In this document: positions 1 to 7,707 of the stretch, piece by piece
Layout: each line of letters begins with the position of its first letter
Numbering within the stretch: the stretch's first letter is position 1
Source of the DNA: Streptomyces sp. PT12
GTDB lineage: Bacteria > Actinomycetota > Actinomycetes > Streptomycetales > Streptomycetaceae
Assembly (NCBI RefSeq): GCF_003311645.1
Contig: NZ_QEST01000162.1
Coordinates: 1-64,000 of the forward strand
Reading direction: 5' to 3'
DNA: 64,000 nt
Position numbers and translations under genes: made by a program
Notes under the pieces: generated by a model
What the model was told of the DNA's origin: nothing
Databases searched by the model: none
What the model saw: only the letters and a program-made list of their open reading frames with translations

Positions 1-627
1 GAACAACCGAAACGGCCCCCCGAAAGAACCGACGGACCGTCACGAAAGATCGAGGTTAGAGAGGCGAACTTCCCCCGGCCCAAACGCCTGGAGGACTTCG
101 ACTTCGACGCCAACCCCAACATCACCCCCGAAGTCGTCAACACCCTCGCCGACCCGGCCTGGGTCACCTCCGGCCAGCCGCTCTGCCTCATCGGCGACTC
201 CGGCACCGGGAAGTCCCACCTGCTGATCGGCATCGGCACCGCGATCGCCGAAGCCGGCCTGCGCGTCCGCTACACGACCACAGCCAACCTGGTCAACGAA
301 CTGGCCGAGGCCGCCGACGAGAAGAAGCTGGGCCGCACCCTGGCCCGCTACGGACGCGTCGACCTTCTCTGTCTCGACGAATTCGGCTATCTCGACTTGG
401 ACAAGACCGGCGCCAAACTCCTGTTCCAGGTTTTTACAGAACGCGAGGAACGACGCGCGATCGCAGTCGCCTCCAACGCGCCGTTCTCCGAATGGAAGCA
501 GACCTTCACCGATCCCCGCCTCTGCTCGGCCATCGTCGACCGGGTCACCTTCAACGCCCACATCATCGAGACCGGGACTGACTCCTACCGGCTCAAGCAG
601 ACCAAGGAGAAGCGCCGACGACGCTGA
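1..627 (+). CDS. istB: IS21 helper ATPase (IstB-like), 5' end missing
   Basis: This is the ATP-binding helper of an IS21 transposase; in the family it works as a DnaA-like AAA+ protein that assists target selection. The frame is open from base 1, so the N-terminus lies outside the window; 208 codons are visible. The Walker A motif GDSGTGKSH is at 193-219 and Walker B LLCLDEFGYL begins at 364. The family tail, with the RLTF/RVTF-like segment and the ETGTDSYRL motif, comes just before the stop, so the visible part looks intact and probably functional. It is followed by a terminator-like hairpin. Confidence 0.9.
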   Translation, partial: EQPKRPPERTDGPSRKIEVREANFPRPKRLEDFDFDANPNITPEVVNTLADPAWVTSGQPLCLIGDSGTGKSHLLIGIGTAIAEAGLRVRYTTTANLVNELAEAADEKKLGRTLARYGRVDLLCLDEFGYLDLDKTGAKLLFQVFTEREERRAIAVASNAPFSEWKQTFTDPRLCSAIVDRVTFNAHIIETGTDSYRLKQTKEKRRRR

Positions 628-645
628 TCCGCCCTCCCATCACGA

Positions 646-680
646 CCGAGGCCGGCACCCCATCGGGATGCCGGCCTCGG
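646..680 (+). terminator. hairpin terminator behind istB
   Basis: A perfect 12-base stem CCGAGGCCGGCA/TGCCGGCCTCGG with a short loop begins 19 bases after the istB stop and is followed by CTTTG. It fits an intrinsic terminator for the helper gene. Confidence 0.75.
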
Positions 681-894
681 CTTTGCTGAGCCTGTCCGGT
701 CTCCGCATCGTCCAGGCCATGCCCCGCCCTCGTCGTCCACCGAGGTCGCGGAGATGCCATCGGTCCCGGATCGAACACGGGTCGAAATCCGGAGGCCACA
801 CGCGCCTGTCGGGGACACGCTGCCAACCCGGACCCGAGACTCCAACGCTATCGCCCCCACCCCACTCTCCGGCCAGACGAACCACCCGATCGAG

Positions 895-990
895 GTGGGG
901 CCAAAACAACCTGGAACCAGGGCGCGAACACTCGCCCCGAGCGCCCCCAGCACTCCGCGAGTGGGGCCAAAAAACCTCGGAATCCTGGTC
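895..990 (+). repeat. paired IS21 end repeats
   Basis: GTGGGGCCAAAACAACCTGG (from 895) and GTGGGGCCAAAAAACCTCGG (from 961) are two direct copies spaced 66 bases apart just inside the element tip. Repeated short motifs of this kind at each end are typical transposase-binding sites in the IS21 family. The role is inferred from position and family. Confidence 0.65.
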
Positions 991-1012
991 CCAAAAAAAG
1001 TGCCTACAAACA

Positions 1013-2568
1013 GGGCGTTTGTCCTCGCCGACGGCCGGGCACATGAACGCGACCTGCGCTTCGTCCACCACGCACACCAGCGGCCGGAACACCGGGTTGG
1101 TGCGGGCCATGTCCCGGGTGACGCCGTCCGGGGCGCCGGAGCGCTCCAGCGCGGTGATCCGCTCCTCCATCTCCGCGACCGCGCCTTCAAGCATCTCGGT
1201 CGCGTCGATCACGTGGTCATCGGTCGGGCCCTGGATCAGCACCGTCGCCAGCCCGTCGAACATCCGCCAGTCGCCCACGCCCTTCAGGTCGGCGATGCGG
1301 AACTCAACGGACGTGTCCAGGGCCAGCCACAGCGCCAGCGCCCGCAGCGCGGCGGTCTTGCCCTGGTTCGACAGGCCCGTGATCAACAGCATCCGCTGGA
1401 GCAGGCTGATGGCGGCAGCGTCCCCGCGCAGGTCCTGACCCCACGGCGCCCGGCCGGTGTAGAGGTCGGCCATCAGGTCGGGGTCGATCACCAGCGGGGA
1501 GGGGCCGATCGGCTCATCCAGCGCGCCCGAGTCGGCGATCCACAGCCGCACCGTGCGCGCGGCAGTGGGGATCGTGATGAACACCTCGTGCTCGTGCCGC
1601 CCCAGGTTCTCCGCAAGCTTCCGCCGGCGCTTTTGGATCTCCTCCGTGGACACCCCGGAAGGAAGCGTGACGTCGACCTCGACACCGCATCCGGCGATCG
1701 TGATCGGCCCCAGCATCCCCGCCCCGGCGTCGCCCATGGCGCGGATCGCCGTACGAAGCGACCCGATCCCCAGATCCCGCAGCGCGGTCACCACGACGGA
1801 CGGCGTGATGGGGGCGCCGGAGTCGTCCCGGGCCTGCGGGGAGAGAGCCCACTGCGGGGCCGCCTGCTGGTGACGTCCGACCGCCCACAGCCCGGCCAGC
1901 CCCAGGAACGGCGCCGCCGTCACCAGCGGGCCCCACACCACGGTGGCGATGACCACGATCCAGCGGACCATCTCCACGAACGCCCGCGCCGGCGCGACCA
2001 CGTCCGCCAGGTTCTCGTTCGCCACGGCCAGGATCACCCCCAGCGCGAGCAGGCTCCCGGCCGTCACCAGACCGCCCACCACCGCGCCACGGGCGATCCG
2101 CTGCGGAGCGGACAGCAGATCCATGCGCCGCTGGTGGCGGGCGGCGCGGAACGCCTGCCCGCGCATCTCCCAGTGCGCGGCCACCTCGTACTGACCGGCC
2201 ACCTCAGCGGCCCGGATCATCCGCTCGTACCGCGCGGCCGTCCGGCTCTCCCACGCGCGGCGGGCCACGATCCGCGTGCCGCCCACCACGTACATGCCGT
2301 GCCGCGCCGCCCCACGCGCCACGGCGCGGGTCCGCTCGTGCTTGACCGCCCGCCAGGCCGCATGTCCCGCACGCACCCATACCCGGCGCGTTCCCGCGGC
2401 TTCAACCGCCGTCGCCCCGGCGGCGGCCTGGGCGGTCTCCTCGGCCGGTGCGGGGGCGGTCGTGGTGGTGCGGGCGGAGCGCGCCGACTCGATGCTGACC
2501 ACGTTCCCGCCCGGCGCGGGCGGGTGCTCCTCGGACGGCTCCCGGCCGCCCTCAAAGGCGTGATTCAC
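1013..2568 (-). pseudogene. FtsK/SpoIIIE-type conjugal translocase, cut by IS21
   Basis: This is a TraB-like septal DNA translocator of the kind that moves double-stranded plasmid DNA between Streptomyces mycelia. The GTG start at 2568 has GGAGG nine bases upstream. Two membrane segments (roughly residues 165-240) come before the ATPase. Walker A is GLSNQGKT and Walker B is LVCVVDEAQ. Homology ends after the GEDKRP motif; the frame then runs into IS sequence and stops at 640, leaving a product of about 640 residues without the C-terminal half of the motor. The missing half should lie left of the insertion sequence, outside the window. It is the last visible gene of the leftward transfer operon. 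Confidence 0.85.
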
Positions 2569-2648
2569 TGAAGTTCCTCCCCGATGGGATGGGCGGGGCC
2601 CGACCCGCAGTCTTGGCGGATCGGGGGCCGGGCCCCGGATCGACTGAT

Positions 2649-3002
2649 TCAGACGCGCTGTTCCTCGGCCGACCGACCGGCCGGAAAGGCGCACGGGACA
2701 CACAGCCCCAGCGAGACCGGGATGCAGTACTCCCGCACCGCCCGACACCCCGGGCACGTACGGCGCGCGGTCAGCGCCGCGCGGATGGCGCGCCACCTCG
2801 CCGGCGTCATCGGCCTCACCGGCGCCGCGCGGTCCAGGTCGTAGAGGTAGGCGACCAGCGGCGGCCGTCCCCGGCGGCGGGGCCGCTCCAGTACCGCAAC
2901 CGGATCCTGACTGCCCGGCCGCAGACCCCGCGCACGAAGCTGCCGACGCGTGGCCAGCCCGTCCGGCGCGAGACGCCAGCGGTAGACAGGCAGGCCGCTC
3001 AC
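2649..3002 (-). CDS. RRQRL-motif zinc-binding small protein
   Basis: This 117-residue protein belongs to a family common on streptomycete plasmids and integrative elements; its function is unknown. It has the YRWRLAP start segment, the RRQLRARGLRPG motif that names the family, and a CPGC...YCIP...CVPC arrangement of cysteines that probably binds zinc near the C-terminus. The GTG start at 3002 overlaps the stop of the methylase-like gene (GTGA), so the two are translationally coupled. It precedes the FtsK-like gene, which starts 80 bases further on. Confidence 0.75.
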   Translation of the reverse strand: MSGLPVYRWRLAPDGLATRRQLRARGLRPGSQDPVAVLERPRRRGRPPLVAYLYDLDRAAPVRPMTPARWRAIRAALTARRTCPGCRAVREYCIPVSLGLCVPCAFPAGRSAEEQRV

Positions 3003-3706
3003 GCCGCCGTCTCCATGGCCGCAGCGGCGGGGACGCGGGCGAGGAAGGCCCGGCCGATCCACTCCGTGTACGCGGGCGGGATCGCCTCGGTCAGCTCCTC
3101 GCGCGTGCTGGTCCAGGTGATGCCCATGGCCGCCTGCATCTCCTCCACGGTGGCCTTGCCGCCGCCGGACCCGTACGCGGCCACGTACGGCCCGTCGAAC
3201 CACTGACCGTGGCGCCAGCCCCGCACGCGGCCCCGGTGCGGCACGTGGGCCAGCTGAGCGACGCTCCAGCCGCCCAGCTCGAAGTTGCGGTGTCGCAGCA
3301 CCCCCAGCCCGAACATCTCCCCACACAGCCGCAGATCCGTGCGGACCGGGGCGCGGCCGTTGGGCTGCTCGATCACGAACGGCACCCCGGCGCGCTCCAG
3401 CAGCTCCCGGAGAGCGGGGATGAGCTGCACGTGTTCGCGGCCCCAGCCCTGGGAACGGTTGGTGCCCACGGTCAGCGTGCAGCCGTCCTGACAGGGCGGG
3501 GAGGCGTGGACCACCGCGTAGCGGTCGATCCCGCCCGTGGAGATCAGCCGCTCCAGCACGGCAAGGGCATCGCCCTGCTCACGCGGGAACGGATAGTTCG
3601 GGCGCGGAGCGATGTCCACCCCGTGCACCTCGAACCCCGCACGGTGGTAGCCCACCGCCGCCCCGCCGGCGCAGCAGAACAGATCCAGCAGCAGCGGACG
3701 ACTCAT
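2999..3706 (-). CDS. C5-cytosine DNA methyltransferase-like protein
   Basis: The protein (235 residues) has the signature start of a C5-cytosine methylase, LLLDLFCCAGGAAVGYHRAGF, for S-adenosylmethionine binding, and the HASPPCQ loop with the catalytic Pro-Cys pair near residue 70. It is shorter than a full methylase (usually over 320 residues), and no clear target-recognition region follows. No restriction enzyme gene is next to it. It could modify the element's own DNA against host restriction or be an inactive relative. ATG 3706 is chosen because it overlaps the stop of the gene before it (ATGA). Confidence 0.75.
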   Translation of the reverse strand: MSRPLLLDLFCCAGGAAVGYHRAGFEVHGVDIAPRPNYPFPREQGDALAVLERLISTGGIDRYAVVHASPPCQDGCTLTVGTNRSQGWGREHVQLIPALRELLERAGVPFVIEQPNGRAPVRTDLRLCGEMFGLGVLRHRNFELGGWSVAQLAHVPHRGRVRGWRHGQWFDGPYVAAYGSGGGKATVEEMQAAMGITWTSTREELTEAIPPAYTEWIGRAFLARVPAAAAMETAA

Positions 3707-4560
3707 GCCGCCACCCGCTTCCATGCGGCGCGGAGGCGGACTTCGGAGGCTGAGTGGCCAGCAGCGCGGAAGCGGGCGGCCATCTCCCGGTAGGACAGGG
3801 CCGGATCCTCACTGGTGCGGATCTGGTCGACCACGGCATCAAGCGCCTCATCGGTGAGTGCCGGGCCCGACTCCAGCGCGGGAACCGGCTCGGTGGCCCC
3901 CCACACGGGCAGTTCCCAGCGGGGCGTGACACCGGGCGTGACCCGGTGCGTCACGCTGGTCAGGGCCCTGCCGGTGTCCTCCCCGGCGCGCGCCTTCTCC
4001 AGCGTCGACCACGCCCCGGCGAGGGTGTCAGCGGTCTTGGCCTGGACGCGTGCGACGCGGGCGCCGGCATCGGTCACGGCCGTCAGTCGCGTCTCCTCCG
4101 TGGCCGCCTCAGCCCGCAACCGGGCGCGGGCCACGGCCGCTTCGTCACGGGCCTCCTGCTGGATACCCCGGATCGCGCCCAGCGCAGCCGGGGTGAGCGC
4201 GGTCCGCTCCCACATCCCGTGCACCAACCACAAAGCCTTGGCCGCGATCGGCAGCCATGCCACGGCCAGCCACGCGCCGATGGAGTGGTCGGCGGTGCAT
4301 GCGTGCGCGACCAGAACGCCGGTCGCGATCAGACCGAAGCACCAGCCCACACCCGTGACCACGCGACTGTGGTCGCCCTGCGCGGCCAGACGGCGCTCAT
4401 AGGCGAGGGTGGCCAGCCAGCCCCCGTCGATCCCCAGGCCGACCACCACGGCGACCGGCCACGGCATGACCGCCCCCAGCCACATCACGACCACGGCCAA
4501 GGTCAGCACCATCGACACCGCCGTCATCGCGACAGCGGGCAGAGCCGTCTTCGCCTTCAT
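3703..4560 (-). CDS. spread-type membrane protein with C-terminal helical region
   Basis: This 285-residue protein has four predicted membrane segments in the first 130 residues, a charged, alanine-rich, coiled-coil-like stretch (about 135-200), and a C-terminal part that reads like a small helix-turn-helix (LSYREMAARFRAAGHSASEV). It resembles the DUF2637/Spd-type membrane proteins found next to the translocase gene in AICEs, which help plasmid spread along mycelium. That function is inferred from shape and position. ATG 4560 overlaps the previous stop (ATGA), and its own stop overlaps the methylase start. Confidence 0.6.
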   Translation of the reverse strand: MKAKTALPAVAMTAVSMVLTLAVVVMWLGAVMPWPVAVVVGLGIDGGWLATLAYERRLAAQGDHSRVVTGVGWCFGLIATGVLVAHACTADHSIGAWLAVAWLPIAAKALWLVHGMWERTALTPAALGAIRGIQQEARDEAAVARARLRAEAATEETRLTAVTDAGARVARVQAKTADTLAGAWSTLEKARAGEDTGRALTSVTHRVTPGVTPRWELPVWGATEPVPALESGPALTDEALDAVVDQIRTSEDPALSYREMAARFRAAGHSASEVRLRAAWKRVAA

Positions 4561-5030
4561 GCCACCACACCCCCGGCCGCGATGAGCGCCGCGACGGCCA
4601 GCAGACCGCCGGCCACGAGGGTGAGGGTGACCGCGCGCTGGATCCTGCGGTGCTTGGCCACCGCCAGGCGGGCCAGCGTCACCACTGCCACCGGCCGCCG
4701 GTCGGTGGCCACTTCGGTGAGGAGCTGTTCGGCGGTCAGGGTGGCCCAGTGCGGGAACGTCCCCGGGGCCCGGGGCGCGAGCTGGGGGCGGGCGGTCAGC
4801 AGCAGCAGCGCGCCGGCCGCCATCAGCACCGCGACGCCCAGACCGCCCACGATCCGGGCCGCGAGCGGCAGGGACAGCGCCCCGCCAGCCACCGTGACGC
4901 CGGTCAGCAACAAGCCGATGAACGTCGTGAGGTTCGCAGTCTTGGTGTCCGTCCGCGCGATCTGGCCCTGAGCCTCGGCGTACGCCTCGGACAGCGCCAC
5001 GTTCACGTCCCGGGTCGCCTCGGTGCTCAC
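4557..5030 (-). CDS. Pycsar-effector-like transmembrane protein (PycTM/DUF5706 type)
   Basis: This 157-residue protein has an N-terminal amphipathic helix with the IARTDTKTANL motif, two closely spaced membrane segments (about 35-80), a soluble loop with the FPHWATLT and RLAVAKHRR motifs, and a last membrane segment. The order matches the transmembrane effectors of Pycsar anti-phage systems, in which a cyclic pyrimidine nucleotide triggers membrane damage. No pyrimidine cyclase gene is visible nearby, so the role here is open: orphan effector, entry exclusion, or another membrane job in transfer. GTG 5030 overlaps the DUF6284 stop. Confidence 0.65.
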   Translation of the reverse strand: MSTEATRDVNVALSEAYAEAQGQIARTDTKTANLTTFIGLLLTGVTVAGGALSLPLAARIVGGLGVAVLMAAGALLLLTARPQLAPRAPGTFPHWATLTAEQLLTEVATDRRPVAVVTLARLAVAKHRRIQRAVTLTLVAGGLLAVAALIAAGGVVA

Positions 5031-5287
5031 GCGCCCACCCCCACACCGGCGGTGGTGCGGTTGGCCAGGGTCCGGCGGGCGGCCAGCACCCGGCGGCGGG
5101 CCCGGCGCAGACGCCGGGTGTCCAGCTCACTGGGGGTGCGGTCAAGGGTGATGATCTGTGCGTCCAGCAGCTCGACCTCCGCCAGGATGACGGGCATCTC
5201 GTGCTCGATCGCGTCCAGCTCAGCGGCCGTGGGCTCTCGGTCGAACGGGTCGGTAACAGGCGTCTGACGTGCGACGATGTTCCTCAT
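5027..5287 (-). CDS. DUF6284 family protein
   Basis: This 86-residue hydrophilic protein is the first gene of the leftward transfer operon. The segment DREPTAAELDAIEHEMPVILAEVELLDAQI and the following RRLRRARRRVLAARR helix are the family's features. Its role is unknown, but it is common in streptomycete integrative elements. The ATG at 5287 follows GGGAGA by nine bases. Its stop overlaps the GTG of the Pycsar-like gene, starting a chain of overlapping genes that runs to 2649. Confidence 0.7.
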   Translation of the reverse strand: MRNIVARQTPVTDPFDREPTAAELDAIEHEMPVILAEVELLDAQIITLDRTPSELDTRRLRRARRRVLAARRTLANRTTAGVGVGA

Positions 5288-5324
5288 GGGTCGTGGTCTC
5301 CCTAGCAGGTGGTACGGCCCTACA

Positions 5325-5352
5325 GCGGCACCCGGTTGCCCCCGGGTGCCGC
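5325..5352 (-). other. hairpin in the leader of the transfer operon
   Basis: GCGGCACCCGG pairs perfectly with CCGGGTGCCGC around a short loop, about 40 bases before the DUF6284 start on the transcribed strand. There is no T-run behind it, so it is more likely an RNA stem in the roughly 350-base leader than a terminator. The rest of 5288-5650 shows no gene I can support. Confidence 0.5.
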
Positions 5353-5650
5353 ACGCCGTCGAGTCGGAAGTGCTCCGGCTCCCCTCAGCGCCGCTCGTAC
5401 GAGACGAGCAGCGGAGGCAACCGGCCCGCAGCGCCAGTGCGGCACTGCGGAAGTTGAGTCGTGCAGGTGTCTCCTTCGGGAGCGCGCTCCCGTTTCAGGC
5501 GATGTGAGACACAGCGACCTTTCGGTCTAGCCCTCCGGTTGCCAAGGGATCCGGGACCCTCCCCCGTCGCCGGGGACCTTTCGCGCCGGAAGCAGCCCAA
5601 ACAAGGCCCTTCCGGGGCCTCACCTCGCTCTCGCTCGGTGCGACATGACC

Positions 5651-5687
5651 AACATACCCAGCCTGCCTAGGTAGGTCAACCAGGCTG
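5651..5687 (-). promoter_or_regulatory. promoter and operator of the leftward transfer operon
   Basis: On the minus strand, TTGACC (5679-5674) and TATGTT (5656-5651) stand exactly 17 bases apart, a good vegetative promoter reading left. The spacer and -35 hold the near-palindrome CCTGCCTAGGTAGG (5662-5675), nested in outer arms CAGCCTG/CAGGCTG (5659-5687). A protein bound there would block the promoter. The GntR regulator 50 bases to the right is the obvious candidate, by analogy with KorSA control of transfer in pSAM2. Confidence 0.65.
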
Positions 5688-5738
5688 AGAAGGATGGCCT
5701 TCCTGGGATTCACGGGCAGGTGGCCGTACGATGGCGGG

Positions 5739-6581
5739 ATGAGCCTTGACCCAGACGACACGCGGCCGGCGTTCCAGCAGGTCAGCAGCGCACTGCGGGC
5801 GGACATCCTGACGGGGAAGTACGTCCCGGGAGACCAGCTCCCGTCCGGCCCGGAACTGACGAGGCACTTCGGTGTCGCCAAGGCGACCATCCAGCGGGCC
5901 CTTGACCAACTCCGCGACGACGGTCTGATCGTGACCAGAAAGGGAAAGGGGTCCTTCGTCCGTCAGCGGACCGAACGACCGGTGGGACTTCGCCCTCACC
6001 TAGAAGCCGCATTCAGCGAGCCCCAAGTCACCATCGACTTCGCCGGTTTCTCAAGCGAGACGCTGCACAACGCGATTCAAGAGCCGCTGGATAAAGTGCG
6101 CTCCGGCCGGCTCACTCCGCAGTCCATCACCGTTCGCCTGCTGCTGCCGGACAGCTCGGCCCCCATGGCCGTCCCTGTACTGGTAGACGGTCTGCGGGAC
6201 GACTCCGACCTACGCCAGCGGGCGGGCCAGATCGGCCAGACAAACGCTGGCGGCATCAAGCATTCGGTGGAAGTCCTCGCGGAACTTGGGCTTGTGCAGT
6301 CGGCCACGGTGGAGATTCGTCTTTACCGGGCTTCACCGCTGTTCAAGCTGTACATCATCAATGGCGCGGAAGTCTTCTTTGGCTACTATCCGCTGCGCCA
6401 AAGGACGATGACCGTCAATGGCTCCGAAAAGGAGTTCTTCGACATCACCGGGAAGGACACGACCCTGTTTCATCATTCGTCCGGTCCCGATGAGTCGTCC
6501 ATCGGGTCGCAGTATGTGAGCCAGTCCCGGCGGTGGTTCGACAGCGCTTGGTCCAGCATCGCGTTCGAGAGCCAGGCATGA
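5739..6581 (+). CDS. GntR-family regulator of the integrative element
   Basis: This 280-residue protein has a GntR winged helix in its first 75 residues (ILTGKYVPGDQLPSGPELTRHFGVAKATIQRAL...GLIVTRKGKGSFV), followed by a ligand/dimer domain I do not recognise. ATG 5739 is chosen over an upstream ATG because homology begins only there. A TACGAT box ends seven bases before it, so the message may be leaderless. It stands divergent to the transfer operon and next to the operator at 5659-5687, and probably represses transfer. Its stop overlaps the next gene (ATGA). Confidence 0.75.
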   Translation: MSLDPDDTRPAFQQVSSALRADILTGKYVPGDQLPSGPELTRHFGVAKATIQRALDQLRDDGLIVTRKGKGSFVRQRTERPVGLRPHLEAAFSEPQVTIDFAGFSSETLHNAIQEPLDKVRSGRLTPQSITVRLLLPDSSAPMAVPVLVDGLRDDSDLRQRAGQIGQTNAGGIKHSVEVLAELGLVQSATVEIRLYRASPLFKLYIINGAEVFFGYYPLRQRTMTVNGSEKEFFDITGKDTTLFHHSSGPDESSIGSQYVSQSRRWFDSAWSSIAFESQA

Positions 6582-7258
6582 TCGCGGCCCTCGGTCCCCT
6601 GCTCGGGGAGGTCACGACCGTCCTGCTCGACTTCGACGGGCCGGTCTGCTCGGTCTTCGCAGGGCTCTCCGCCGGCGAGGTGGCCGACCGAATGCGGCAG
6701 CGGATCGCGGCCGATGGCCACACCGTCGAAGAAAGCTGGGAGGCGGAAAGCGATCCGCTCGCGCTGTTGAGTCGAATCGCCCGGGAGCGCCCCGGCCTGG
6801 CAGGGGAGGCAGATGCCGCCCTGACCGATCTGGAGACGGAAGCGGTCCAGCGCGCACGGCTCAACCCGGACATCAAGGTGGTGCTCGACGCGTGCGCCAG
6901 TTCCGGACGACGAGTCGTGGTGGTCAGCAACAACGCGGGGCGGGCCATCACGAGCTACCTGGATCGGGAAGGACTGGCCGGGCACGTGCACGGCGTTGTC
7001 GGCCGTGTTCCCGGAGAGCCAGCGTCCATGAAGCCGTCCCCCCGACTGCTGCTCGATGCGATGGGGGAGGTCGCCCCCGCCCGCTGCGTGTTCATCGGTG
7101 ACGCCACACGTGACGTGGAAGCGGGCGACGCGGCCGGGGTGCCCACCATCGGCTACGCCAACAAGCCGGGGAAGGCTGAGAAGCTGTCGGCCGCTGGCGC
7201 GGTGGTCGTGGTGGAATCGCTGCTCCCGCTGGCCAACGCCCTATCGTCCAAGCCGTAG
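6578..7258 (+). CDS. HAD-superfamily hydrolase
   Basis: This 226-residue hydrolase has all four HAD motifs: DFDGPV with the two aspartates near residue 18, VVVSNN for motif II, the lysine in MKPSPRLLLDAM for motif III, and FIGDATRDVEAG for motif IV. The long helical cap between motifs I and II fits subfamily IA, so it is probably a phosphatase on a small metabolite; the substrate is unknown. It is coupled to the GntR gene by an ATGA overlap and is the last gene before the attachment site. pSAM2 carries a NUDIX hydrolase in a comparable position. Confidence 0.75.
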   Translation: MIAALGPLLGEVTTVLLDFDGPVCSVFAGLSAGEVADRMRQRIAADGHTVEESWEAESDPLALLSRIARERPGLAGEADAALTDLETEAVQRARLNPDIKVVLDACASSGRRVVVVSNNAGRAITSYLDREGLAGHVHGVVGRVPGEPASMKPSPRLLLDAMGEVAPARCVFIGDATRDVEAGDAAGVPTIGYANKPGKAEKLSAAGAVVVVESLLPLANALSSKP

Positions 7259-7260
7259 GC

Positions 7261-7307
7261 GTACGCCAACCCGTACGCCAACAGCGGCGTACAACGACGT
7301 ACAGCCC
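7261..7307 (+). repeat. GTACGCCAAC direct repeats beside the attachment site
   Basis: GTACGCCAAC occurs at 7261 and again at 7273, followed by two further GTAC-centred copies (GCGTACAACGACGTAC). The cluster lies between the last element gene and the tRNA half, about 50 bases from the attachment core. Such repeats often serve as arm sites for integrase or excisionase. No direct evidence of binding is available. Confidence 0.4.
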
Positions 7308-7355
7308 CGCCCCCCGGCGGCCGATGAGCAGCGCGGTCCCGGGGCCGGGGCACGG

Positions 7356-7401
7356 CCTGAAAAGCGGAAGGTCGCCGGTTCGACCCCGGCCCCAGCCACC
7401 T
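7356..7401 (+). other. attachment site: duplicated 3' half of a tRNA (probably tRNA-Phe)
   Basis: From CCTGAAAAGCGG on, the sequence reads as anticodon loop CTGAAAA (anticodon GAA, Phe), 3' anticodon stem, variable loop AAGGTC, a perfect T arm GCCGG-TTCGACC-CCGGC, acceptor strand CCCAGCC and ACC. The 5' half is absent: the bases before it cannot pair. A 3' tRNA half at the edge of an integrated element is the classic scar of site-specific integration, with the intact tRNA at the integrase end. That end would lie left of the window, which fits the gene order here. Confidence 0.65.
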
Positions 7402-7707
7402 TCTCTCCCTCCTCCGCTCAGCGCCCCGACCTCCCGCCCGGGTGGCGGTCGCGTGGCCCACCGTGCGGCAGACGCGTTCCAGCGGCTTCGACTCCCGTGG
7501 GGCGTCGGCCATGGCGTAGGCGCAGGAGCCCGCGAAGAGACCGGCCTCTGCGGCCGCGAGCAGCCCCACGACCGTGGCGGGCAGGCACGGAGAGTGACGG
7601 AAAGCGCGCAGGGAACGCCCATCCGGTCACCCTATGCGGGCAATTCACCACAACACGCCCAGCCGGATAAGGGCTCGCCGCTCACCGCGCGGAGGTGAGA
7701 CGCTTGG
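7402..7707. other. spacer between attachment site and hrpA
   Basis: I see no supported gene. On the minus strand, 7572 to about 7410 has coding-like third positions (V-V-G-L-L-A-A-A-E-A-G), but no ribosome site, and the frame runs on into the element; it could be a relic cut by integration. GGAGGTGA at 7691-7698 is the hrpA ribosome site. Confidence 0.4.

Larger units (their letters stand above)
1..1012 (+). mobile_element. IS21-family insertion sequence, right-hand part
   Basis: This is the right end of an IS21-type element; the transposase gene and left end lie before the window. It contains the ATP-binding helper gene, a strong hairpin behind it, and about 330 bases of end sequence with two copies of a GTGGGGCCAAAA-type repeat, as IS21 ends usually carry. 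I put the tip at the ACA triplet at 1010-1012 (TGT read inward), because FtsK homology on the other strand stops exactly there. The element therefore sits inside the FtsK gene. The target duplication cannot be seen because the other end is missing. Confidence 0.8.

Noticed and set aside
754-2571. A long open frame on the plus strand opposite the FtsK-like gene
   Set aside because: It is a GC-rich antisense shadow; the minus strand shows clear ATPase motifs.
7410-7572. A leftward coding-like stretch beside the attachment site (V-V-G-L-L-A-A-A-E-A-G)
   Set aside because: There is no ribosome site, no start is supported, and the frame continues into the element; I mention it only as a possible relic.
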